DNA of 53,768 bases from Pirellulales bacterium (lineage in GTDB: Bacteria; Planctomycetota; Planctomycetia; Pirellulales; JACPPG01), in assembly GCA_036499395.1 (NCBI GenBank), contig DASYDW010000078.1, positions 1 through 53,768 on the forward strand. Direction: 5' to 3'. A program made the position numbers and the translations under genes. Below, in pieces: positions 35,219-42,346 of the stretch; position 1 is the stretch's first letter, and every line of letters begins with the position of its first letter. The notes under the pieces were generated by a model. It had not been told where the DNA came from, did not search any database, and saw only the letters and a list, made by a program, of their open reading frames with translations.

Positions 35219-35896
35219 CTACTTGCCTACTTTTCTAACATCTGGGTAATACTGCGGGGCCTCGCCTCGATCGAACATTCCGTAGTCGCGTATGACACGC
35301 ACGCGACGTTCACGCGCGCCTTTCAGCGGTTTTACGTTTGTCTCGAAAGCCTCAGCATCTTCCTTGGTCCTCCACGCCATGAGAAGAATCAAATCGCCGG
35401 GCGAGAGAACTGCGTCAAAGACATCCCAAGACACCAACCCCTTTGAGTCCGGCGCCAGGCCTAGCGAACGGGCAACGTCCTCGTGGCAATTAGACTTGAT
35501 CCACTGCGGCGACTGTTTGGCATCGATCAGCGTAATGGTAGTGGCATCCCCCGTTTCCGTTTCATCGAGTCGCTGCTCCAGAAGCTTCATCCCAGTTGGC
35601 AATCGCGTATCCTGAGTGAGTTGCCCGACACGCAAGTGGTAATCAAGTAACACAGAATTGCGGCCCTTTTCCTGGATCTCGTGGTGCTTCTGGGCCGTCC
35701 TCCACCGAACCACGGCTTTCTCATCCCTCCAATTCGACAGGGATAGGATCCATCCTTCTCGCGAAAGACTTTTGTAACGAATATTATCGACAAAACCCGC
35801 GATCTGTTCCAATTCCGGACGGAGCACCTTGGCATAGCCCAGATAGGCATCCCACTGCTCTGGTCTTGGGTGAACTTCGAAGATTACTGCAAACAT
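35219..35896 (-). CDS. Two-domain ABM monooxygenase-like protein
   Basis: A 225-residue protein with two ferredoxin-like ABM modules. The first is FAVIFEVHPRPEQWDAYLGYAKVLRPELEQIAGFVDNIRYKSLSREGWILSLSNWRDEKAVVRWR; the second, about 125-210, has WDVFDAVLSPGDLILLMAWRTKEDAEAFE and RRVRVIRDYGMFDRGEAPQYY. The N-terminal half matches YgiN/ABM proteins that act on quinols and similar. It is 50 bp downstream of the RidA-like gene on the same strand. Confidence 0.88.
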   Translation of the reverse strand: MFAVIFEVHPRPEQWDAYLGYAKVLRPELEQIAGFVDNIRYKSLSREGWILSLSNWRDEKAVVRWRTAQKHHEIQEKGRNSVLLDYHLRVGQLTQDTRLPTGMKLLEQRLDETETGDATTITLIDAKQSPQWIKSNCHEDVARSLGLAPDSKGLVSWDVFDAVLSPGDLILLMAWRTKEDAEAFETNVKPLKGARERRVRVIRDYGMFDRGEAPQYYPDVRKVGK

Positions 35897-35946
35897 GATA
35901 TGCCTCGTCGTTTGTCGGTATTCATCCGACGATTGTTCAAAAGGGA

Positions 35947-36345
35947 CTATCCCGTGCGGACCGCGATGCAGTCGATCTCAATTTCGAAAGGCCCTGGCCA
36001 CGCTGGGACGTTGATAAAAATGCGCGCTGGAGGGTCTTTGGGGAAATATCGCGCATAGATTGCATTGACGGACGCAAACTTATCGACCGACGTACAGTAC
36101 ACGTTGCATTTGAGGACGTGATCCATCGATGATCCGGCAGTTTCAAGACACAACTTCATCTGCTCTAGCACCACCTCCGTTTGCCGCTCAATCGGCATGG
36201 CGATCACTGTGCCTGTTTGCGGATCGAATGGGGGAAATCCCGATACGTAGATGGTATCGCCGAAGCGCGTCACCGCTGACGTGGGAGCTTTCCAGTTCTC
36301 CAAGTAGGTCGACAAAGGCTCGACTCTGATAATTTCCCGCTTCAT
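35947..36345 (-). CDS. RidA-family protein
   Basis: A 132-residue RidA/YjgF/UK114 protein. TRFGDTIYVSGFPPFDPQTG, RQTEVVLEQMKLCLETAGSSMDHVLKCNVY and the C-terminal PARIFINVPAWPGPFEIEIDCIAV are family hallmarks. The Arg of PARIF is the residue needed for 2-aminoacrylate and imine deamination in true RidA, here with Pro-rich surroundings of the catabolic subgroup. First gene of a two-gene unit with the ABM protein. Confidence 0.93.
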   Translation of the reverse strand: MKREIIRVEPLSTYLENWKAPTSAVTRFGDTIYVSGFPPFDPQTGTVIAMPIERQTEVVLEQMKLCLETAGSSMDHVLKCNVYCTSVDKFASVNAIYARYFPKDPPARIFINVPAWPGPFEIEIDCIAVRTG

Positions 36346-36564
36346 TCGTTCCCTCTACATGGCTGCATCGTCGGCCTCTGTATTTACTCTGCCAGTATTT
36401 CGGCAACGGCACTGGTCGCCGCATCACTTCTTCAGCGGCACATTCATTCTTCGCAAGATGCTACCCGTCGTTTGGAATCTACAGCGAAAGTTCCTGCTGA
36501 GGCAATCGAAAATGCCTTTGGGACGGTAGCGCGAATCGACGTCATCCCGGTGGTTCCGTAGGAT

Positions 36565-36606
36565 ATCCTAGTTCCTTTCGCCATTTCGATTGTCATTTAG
36601 ATGACA
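36565..36606 (-). promoter_or_regulatory. CRP-type promoter of the ridA-like operon
   Basis: The palindrome TGTCATTTAGATGACA (36591-36606). Read on the minus strand a -10-like TAGGAT (36570-36565) follows at 28.5 bp from the centre, one base closer than in the other three. The leader to the RidA start would be about 210 bases, and holds a 33-codon frame (from about 36546, MTSIRATVPKAF) of unknown value. The neighbouring regulator gene ends 72 bp to the right. Confidence 0.7.
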
Positions 36607-36677
36607 ATTCTGATCGCTTGTCTACGCTAGTCTTGAAGCAGACAAGAAGGGGGTGGGCTGGTAAGTGCGTGGCCAAC

Positions 36678-37415
36678 CTAACTGCTTGCGATTCGCTGGA
36701 GTCCCTGCAAATTGTCAACGCAGAAATAGCTTTGCGCATATGAGATTAAGCCCTCATCCCGCAAGCGAACCAGTTCGGCGCTGATCACGGGTCGCGCGGC
36801 GCCAACTAGCTCTGACAGATCCTGGTGCGTCAAGCGAATTGTAATTGTATGGCCGTTTTTGCAACGCGTGCCTTCGTAGCAAATTAAGTCTCGAAGTGTC
36901 GCTGCTAGTCGCGCTCGGACGGGCGTCGTCAGTAGCCATTGCAGTCGGCGTTCGAGAAACTGAACCCTAGCACTCATCGATTCCAGCAACATTCGGCAAA
37001 GAACAGGATCGGCGTCGGCAGCCATCTCCAGTTCGTTTCGACCTACTTCGATGACCTCTGCCGCACTATGCGCAATTGCCATTTCGTCCTCAGGAGGTGC
37101 GAATCCACGAAAGGCACGGTTTGCAAAGGGCCGATGGCCGAACAGACCTCCGCGGCCAAGGATTAGTCGAATGATTCGTTCGTCGCCGCTTTTCGAATCA
37201 AGCAGTTTCAGGTACCCGGTCGCAACCACCATGCATTTGTCCGCGGGGATCGTCAGATATTCCGCTTCGCCTTCTCTTAAGGAACGGCGCAGAGCGGATG
37301 GCATGACAGAAAACAAATGGATCAGCCGTTCCGCCCATTCATGCTTTAAGAGCATCGTGTTCACCACCGTCTTGAGATCATCTATACGGAAGCCGTTACG
37401 ATCCCAGAATAACAT
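36678..37415 (-). CDS. CRP/FNR-family transcription regulator
   Basis: A 245-residue regulator with an N-terminal cyclic-nucleotide-binding-like barrel (about 25-150), a dimerisation helix (LLESMSARVQFLERRLQWLLTT) and a C-terminal winged helix (RLTHQDLSELVGAARPVISAELVRLRDEGLISY). In CRP the recognition helix reads SRETVGR; here AARPVISAE keeps the Arg but loses the Glu. I see no Cys cluster for iron-sulphur binding as in FNR (Cys62, Cys140 and Cys176 are scattered). Its position and the four TGTCA-N6-TGACA palindromes nearby make it the prime candidate for the regulator of the P460/hydrolase/ABM/RidA genes. Confidence 0.9.
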   Translation of the reverse strand: MLFWDRNGFRIDDLKTVVNTMLLKHEWAERLIHLFSVMPSALRRSLREGEAEYLTIPADKCMVVATGYLKLLDSKSGDERIIRLILGRGGLFGHRPFANRAFRGFAPPEDEMAIAHSAAEVIEVGRNELEMAADADPVLCRMLLESMSARVQFLERRLQWLLTTPVRARLAATLRDLICYEGTRCKNGHTITIRLTHQDLSELVGAARPVISAELVRLRDEGLISYAQSYFCVDNLQGLQRIASS

Positions 37416-38661
37416 CTTGAGGAGCCTAGGCGAGGTTCGGAGCGTTGAAAACCTAGATGGATCTCACAATGAGGTCCGGACCGTGGTCTGTTCTACGCAC
37501 ACCTTTGTGGCGAGGCCAGACTAGCGTCGATTCGATGTCTCGGGCGGACCTACTCATGACGTAGCTCTCGGCGATAAATATTTCCAATCGGTGATCTCGT
37601 TGGCTGGCAAGTTATGCCATGTGAAAGTAGCAGCGAAGTGTGTTTGCATGGCTATCGATCTTCAATCGGGCTAAGCCTCTATCTCAGGCGACAGTGGAGC
37701 GGAAAGATCGCTTAGAATGTTCGGCATTCGTCGATCACGACGTTTTTGATCGAAGAGGCTGTCGAGACTATGGGAGTATCACGAGCCACTGCGTTCCGAG
37801 AATGACGTACGCGCGGTCGTGGCTAGTCACTGCGTCTTCTTTGAGATACGGGCGAACCATTTTCCAACCAATATGGTTCGGAACGGACAAGGGAAATATA
37901 TGAACTATGGGGCTGCGGCTTTGCCATAGCAAAACTCAAATGATTCCGTTGGTCCGATGGGGCCGATACTACTGGTTGATGCCGCGCGGGCCAACCGTCT
38001 TCTGCGCGATGCCCAATTCTATCGACGACCCGTCCAGCTGTCGCTCAAACTGACTCACGGCATCATTGCTACGTCGTTGGTACTCTTCAAGCCTCCGGAC
38101 TGCCTTGCGATACGCGCGAGCCCAGAGCTGCACGATCGGCGGACGAGCCCCGTCCGAATCAGACCAACAAAGGCAAGTCCTGATAGCGCGGATGATTATT
38201 GGCGCGTGCGGGGGAGGCCGGGACCGCGCCTTCGCCGTCCCATTCTCACCGAGGCCAAGGGCCTTCGGCCTCCGCCGGGTAAGCCCCGACGATGACAGGC
38301 AAGCGAAGGTGTCGCCAAAATCCACCCACGAACGGACGCAGCGCGGTGCGGCCCCGCCACCGAAAAGGGGTAAGAGTCACCCGCGCGCGCCCGCTGTAGC
38401 CTTAGGCAGGATCGATCGCCGGCCAGCAACGGAGCACGTAACGGTGCGTTCCGCCATTTCCACTGGGGTGGTCAATTGCGCCAATATCGCGCAGGCACTG
38501 GAGCAAATTCGACAGCTCCAGTTTTTCGTTCCGCTGCATGAGCACTCTTGGGGAATGAGATCCCTGTTTCGCGGCGACCATTGCACTGACCAGGCGCGTC
38601 CTCTCAGCGGTCTTTTCCGCCAATAGTATGACTCCAGCGATTCCTTTCAGTGAGGTGCACG
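37416..38661. other. Gene-poor region
   Basis: In 1.25 kb I find no gene I can support. It includes copy 1 of the 170-bp repeat (38142-38310). A minus-strand frame at 38402-38668 ends with a HPSGNGGTHRYVLRC segment that looks protein-like, but I cannot tie it to a family; it may be a remnant. Confidence 0.5.
38142..38310 (+). repeat. 170-bp dispersed repeat, copy 1
   Basis: Two conserved blocks in fixed order. First GGCGGACGAGCCCC-TCCGAATC then GACCAACAAAGGCA; after about 75 less conserved bases, GGCCAAGGGCCTTCGGCC, then GCCCCGACGATGACAGGC and GCGAAGG. The second block holds a strong GGCC-rich hairpin. The same arrangement occurs at 41372-41543 and 52813-52983, all in one orientation. Confidence 0.85.
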
Positions 38662-38847
38662 ATGTCACACAAACAGCGAGATCATCAGACCGAAAGCCAG
38701 AACGGCCTTACCGATCGCGAGGGCAGGGATGCCTTGGTACAAAATGAAAAAAGCGACATAGAACAAGTTGCGTACCGAAGAGATTACCTTGAACAGCTGA
38801 AGAGACTTGCTTGTCCAGGATGCAGTGAGGACGAGCCCGTCTTCTAG
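38662..38847 (+). CDS. Small protein with C-terminal CPGC motif
   Basis: A 61-residue protein starting MSHKQRDHQTESQNGLTDR and ending RRDYLEQLKRLACPGCSEDEPVF. The C-terminal pattern Y-x2-Q-x-R-L-x2-CPGC-x-(D/E)D recurs in the small gene at 48241-48426, so this is a real, duplicated family and not a chance frame. CxxC could bind zinc as a half-site in a dimer. Function unknown. The bases GAGGTG precede the start at a suitable distance. Confidence 0.7.
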   Translation: MSHKQRDHQTESQNGLTDREGRDALVQNEKSDIEQVAYRRDYLEQLKRLACPGCSEDEPVF

Positions 38848-39000
38848 AGAACGCCGGACTGCCAAAGTCCGGAGCCTGAACGTCGCAGGAACATAACACG
38901 TTTTGAGCACCTGGATTCATTTTCCTCTAGCCGGAGCCGTGGTGGAGATGCCAGCTGATGTTTGATGATCCATTGATGAGCATTCAACCAACAATAGCTC

Positions 39001-39690
39001 TCAGATCACGAAATCGGAAATTGCCACCATGTCAAATGGCCGAACAATCGACCGTTTGTATCGGAGCACCGAGTAAACAACCTTCTCATGTCCCGCTGCA
39101 TGACGCGCCGTGTTAATCAGCCTCAGAAGGTTCAACAGTTGCTGTCGCACAGGGGCGTATGGCTCAAAGGGAAGGTTGAATAACTCTCGGCCCAAGGTCT
39201 CAGCAGACCGCTTCGCGGCAATCTCCAGAAAGTACCCCTTCAGTTCTGCGTACTTTTCTCGATCGATTTGGACTCGGGAGTGCCAGCCGTGATCGAGCCT
39301 TTTAGGTGCTCCCTCGACTGTCCGCAAAAAACCACCTTGCTTATAGCTAAGGGAGTGTCCTGCGAACTTGATCGGCACTTTGCGAACATCTCGGATGTTT
39401 GCCGCTTCTTCGGCAAAGAAGCGGTGCTTCCCGTGCGTCGCCAAGAGGACAAAGAAGCGGTCGTACCTTAAGTAGTGAAGATTCGCTGAGCCCGCGGCTT
39501 TCCTCCGAGCGCGGGCTTGGCGAGAAATGCAGATGCCGTATTTCTCGGTCAACTTTTGGTCCACCGTCCTTGGATCCTTGCCTTCAGGCAACCACCCAGA
39601 GACGTAGAACCAATATCCGTGCGGCAAATAGTTTGATGCCAACTGCTGAATGAATCCCTCCACTGAGGTTGCTTCGTACCGATACTGCAT
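39001..39690 (-). CDS. Basic protein of unknown function next to the structured RNA
   Basis: A 229-residue, Arg/Lys/Tyr-rich protein starting MQYRYEATSVEGFIQQLASN. Blocks that look conserved are YLPHGYWFYVSGWLPEGKDP, VDQKLTEKYGI, RARRKAAGSANLHYLRYDRFFVLLATHG, FAGHSLSYK and RVQIDREKYAELKGYF. No nuclease, helicase or transposase motif (DDE, HUH, RuvC, HNH, YxDD) is seen. Its start lies 41 bp after the terminator of the structured RNA on the same strand. RNA binding is a reasonable guess from charge and position only. Confidence 0.75.
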   Translation of the reverse strand: MQYRYEATSVEGFIQQLASNYLPHGYWFYVSGWLPEGKDPRTVDQKLTEKYGICISRQARARRKAAGSANLHYLRYDRFFVLLATHGKHRFFAEEAANIRDVRKVPIKFAGHSLSYKQGGFLRTVEGAPKRLDHGWHSRVQIDREKYAELKGYFLEIAAKRSAETLGRELFNLPFEPYAPVRQQLLNLLRLINTARHAAGHEKVVYSVLRYKRSIVRPFDMVAISDFVI

Positions 39691-39730
39691 ACGCTTTAAC
39701 GGACATCACTGCCCGCCCGTCCATCCAAGT

Positions 39731-39763
39731 AAAAAATGAGGGCTAGTTTCTGGCCAGCCCTCA
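39731..39763 (-). terminator. Rho-independent terminator of the structured RNA
   Basis: On the minus strand TGAGGGCT pairs with AGCCCTCA (39763-39756 with 39744-39737, eight pairs) and is followed directly by six U (39736-39731). It lies 41 bp before the start of the 229-residue protein gene and would end a transcript coming from the right. Confidence 0.85.
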
Positions 39764-40905
39764 ATGCCAAAATCCATCGGAACGCGAATCCAAGAGCGGA
39801 GTGTTTTTCAAATCCCCCTTTACGAGCACCGCACTCGCTTCGATTCACATCGCAAAACGCCAGCAAAAGCCCGCAGAGGATTTCTCTGCGAGAACCTCCT
39901 TTCCGGCATCGCCCGAGGGCGGCCGAACTGTATTCCAAGTTCGACCGCCCCAATTTATGGGCGTACCGCATAAAGAAACCTGTGGTGGCAGTCGTCGTGC
40001 TGAAAGCACACCTCGACTGTCCACCGCCAATTGCTGCCACAGGCCGCACCGTCGCCAGACGGAGCCGCGTGTGACCGCTGAGCTTTCAACCACGAAAAAT
40101 TGCAGCCGGAGGCTGACCGCTTTGGCCAGTCCCCGACTGCTCGACCTTCTGTTGGCAAATGCCAGTCAGCCCTTTCGTCGTCGCATCATGCCGGGTACCA
40201 CCCACGGCACGCGAACGGACTCCCACTGCCTTGCAGGAGACACCGCCTGAAAAATAGCCAAGGCTCCCGCCTTGGCCGCTTTCAGCTTTCTACTTAGGCC
40301 CCACTCCCTCACTACGGCTTTTGAATCACCTGGCTGATCATATCCAGGCACCGAGAACCACCCCGGCTGCCGCAGCGATTCCTGCGTTAGTCATGCACTT
40401 CAAATCTCAAGTCACGCGGCTATCGGGCGTTACCCCGAAGACTTTCCTCGCTCTATGGCCGGGCTTCCGCCACGGCATAGTTTCCGTGAGGCCAAGGGCC
40501 TCACGATTTCAGGGGGCAGAACACAGAAGCTCCTCCCTTACCCATGAGCGAGAGTCGTTCGCCGTCCGAGAATTCCTATTGGAATCCCTCGGACCTTTTC
40601 GGCTACGTCTCTTGAGATCCTGACCGGTAAGCCCTTTTGGGGCCTTTCATCGTTGAGCTATTCACCGTGGGTTTTTTCGACCCATCGCCGGACGCGATCA
40701 AACGTCCGATTCTGTCTGTCGCCAGACAAAAGCTCCCGACACCGGCGCACGTTGGACGAACCTTTGAAAGAAGGTCACGAACCCCGTGGGCGGATTTGCG
40801 GCTTAAGTCAGCCGCTCACCAGCTTTGAAACATGACGGCTTTGGCGAGAACACACGCCAAAGTATTTCCGCATCGCCCTCATTCCGAGAACAAGTCATTG
40901 GATAG
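39731..40905 (-). ncRNA. Candidate large structured noncoding RNA (about 1.2 kb)
   Basis: No long credible protein frame is found, yet stable hairpins succeed one another. Examples (plus coordinates): 39872-39890 (7 bp), 39917-39950 (13 pairs), 39979-40043 (7+5+6+5 pairs, nested), 40111-40171, 40257-40276 (8 bp), 40485-40505 (9 bp), 40564-40594 (7 bp plus inner stem), 40689-40708 (6 bp), 40713-40728 (6 bp), 40798-40815 (6 bp), 40839-40862 (8 bp). The minus strand is favoured: it ends in a true terminator, the mismatch 39923/39944 is a G-U pair only on that strand, and it gives GNRA-type loops (GCGA at 40719-40722, GGAA near 40466, GGGA near 40266). The 5' end is uncertain and may reach about 41200. 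Confidence 0.7.
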
Positions 40906-40911
40906 AACGCT

Positions 40912-41001
40912 GAGGCTACTCCACTGCGATACAAAGGCAGTGGGATTAATTCAGCGAGCCTCCATCGAGCGCGGACAAGCGACTCTCATCGCATCCGGCT
41001 C
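40912..41001 (-). other. Group II intron domain V and VI-like 3' end
   Basis: Minus strand 41001-40967 begins GAGCCGGATGCGATGAGAGT and ends in TCCGCGCTC. It folds as domain V: lower stem with the AGC triad, U-G closure and 2-base bulge, upper stem GCGAU/GUCGC with a GAGA tetraloop. The one deviation is an extra C in the 3' lower strand. It continues with GATG and a domain VI-like stem GAGGCT/AGCCTC with inner CCACTGC/GCAGTGG (40962-40912). No reverse transcriptase frame or domains I-IV are recognisable to the right, so it is either a remnant or a structural module of the adjoining RNA. Confidence 0.65.
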
Positions 41002-42346
41002 TACCGGCGGAAACGTGCGACAGGCGGTTAGCCCTGTCCCCTTAGCGAGTTGGTAGCTCGTTTACCGGGTACGTTCCCCAAACAGAAGATCGCAAGTCAA
41101 AGCGTTTGCATCATTGACGATCACGGGGTCTATCCAGTCCCCATGCGCCGGAGCATATCGCAACCGCATCCGGTAATCACCTACTAGATGGTGGTTTTCA
41201 ATGATTTCTCAGATCGTACAATGGCAGATGCCGTGGCCGGCGCCATGTTCGTGCAGAGATTGAAAAATCCGCGGCGAAGAAGCTCGTGGTCCGGCCACGG
41301 CGTTTATATCGGTAAGCTGATGCTCTCGCTCGCGCCCGTCCGTTTATCGCCGATCACGCGTTACTCTGGCATGGCGGACGAGGCCCATTCGGAATCTGCC
41401 AACAAAGGCAGCGCGGAGGCGAGCGAAGAGTTGCAATCGGGCGCTGCTCTCTCCGCCTTCTCTGGCCGTTCCTCATCGGGGCCAAGGGCCTGCGGCCTCA
41501 CGGGGCGAGCCCCGACGATGAAGGCCGACGAAGGCAGGAAGAACACTCTCCTAACAGATTTCATCCCTGCCATTGCATGGTAGACAGGCCCATCGGTACC
41601 GGCCTGCCGATCGCGCCAACGATCGCGTGACTACCTGCGATGCAAGACACTCCGTTAAACGTCAATAAATCGACCGTGCTTCTCACCGGGAAACATCACC
41701 GCGAGCCGCAATTCAGAGTCGTCGGCGGGTAAGCGGACAACATTCACGAAGATAGGGGTACCGACGCATGCAACGCGGAACAAGTAAGGGAAGCTATAGT
41801 CTGGGATTCGCATAATGAAGCTGAGAGAAAGCAGGATGCCGCCCTCTCGGGTCCAACCGCGAAACCTCGGCCCGCGCGGCCCGTGTTGGCAACACCAGGT
41901 CCAAAGACCAAGACTGAACCAGACTTCGAAATTGCACCCTTCATCGCGGGCAAGCTCAGTCACGTCGACAAAACCAAATCGCCACAGGAAGCTTTCCATG
42001 GCAGCCTTCTTCCACAGCCCGCACGACAATCACATCCATTGCTCCGGTTGTGGAATCCAGAAACCATAACCGTGGGTGGACAATTGCAGACAACTGGAGA
42101 CAAATCACTGTGCGCTAGACGCGGGGCATGTGTGCGTGCTTATAATCCCGGATATGGTCCGACTGGATTTCTTCCAGGCTCGTTTCAAATGGGAAATGTC
42201 GACTAATTGATTCTAGCAAACAATGGGCTCGGGACGTCCGGCGGTCGCCCCTTATCAACTTTGGACTCAATTGTTGAAATACATTATCCGCCAACCGCTG
42301 CCGGTATAAGGACCATGATCGGAGTCCGGGAAAGGCAGGCAAACCT
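41002..42346. other. Gene-poor region with further hairpins
   Basis: Hairpins continue to about 41200 (for example GACAGG/CCTGTC at 41019-41038 and GGGG/CCCC near 41125-41142). Copy 2 of the 170-bp repeat lies at 41372-41543. A minus-strand frame 41655-41999 (MESFLWRFGFVDVTELARDE onward) might be a gene, but I see no motif and no convincing ribosome binding site. Confidence 0.45.
41372..41543 (+). repeat. 170-bp dispersed repeat, copy 2
   Basis: It carries both blocks of the family: GGCGGACGAGGCCCATTCGG with CCAACAAAGGCA, and GGGGCCAAGGGCCTGCGGCC with CACGGGGCGAGCCCCGACG and GGCCGACGAAGGCAGGAA. It matches copy 3 more closely than copy 1. Confidence 0.85.

Noticed and set aside
38402..38668. 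Minus-strand frame ending with a HPSGNGGTHRYVLRC segment
   Set aside because: It looks partly protein-like but has no start signal and no family I recognise. Possible remnant, not listed as a gene.
39736..40351. Several open frames of 60-150 codons on both strands between 39.7 and 40.35 kb
   Set aside because: They overlap in all frames, lack ribosome binding sites and motifs, and coincide with the hairpin-rich RNA. High GC makes long open frames likely by chance.
40440..40449. Minus-strand GAGGAAAGTC, identical to the hallmark of RNase P RNA
   Set aside because: The other universal RNase P segment (ACAGAAyyCGGCUUA) is not found downstream in the right order; a partial look-alike at about 40710-40720 lies upstream instead. 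I treat it as chance within a structured region.
40484..40506. Fourth copy of the 170-bp repeat (GAGGCCAAGGGCCTC)
   Set aside because: Only the short GGCC-rich palindrome is shared; neither flanking block of the repeat is present. It is one hairpin of the structured RNA.
41655..42029. Minus-strand frame with Trp/Phe-rich sequence
   Set aside because: No motif, no clear start signal and no supporting neighbour. Kept only as a remark in the region note.
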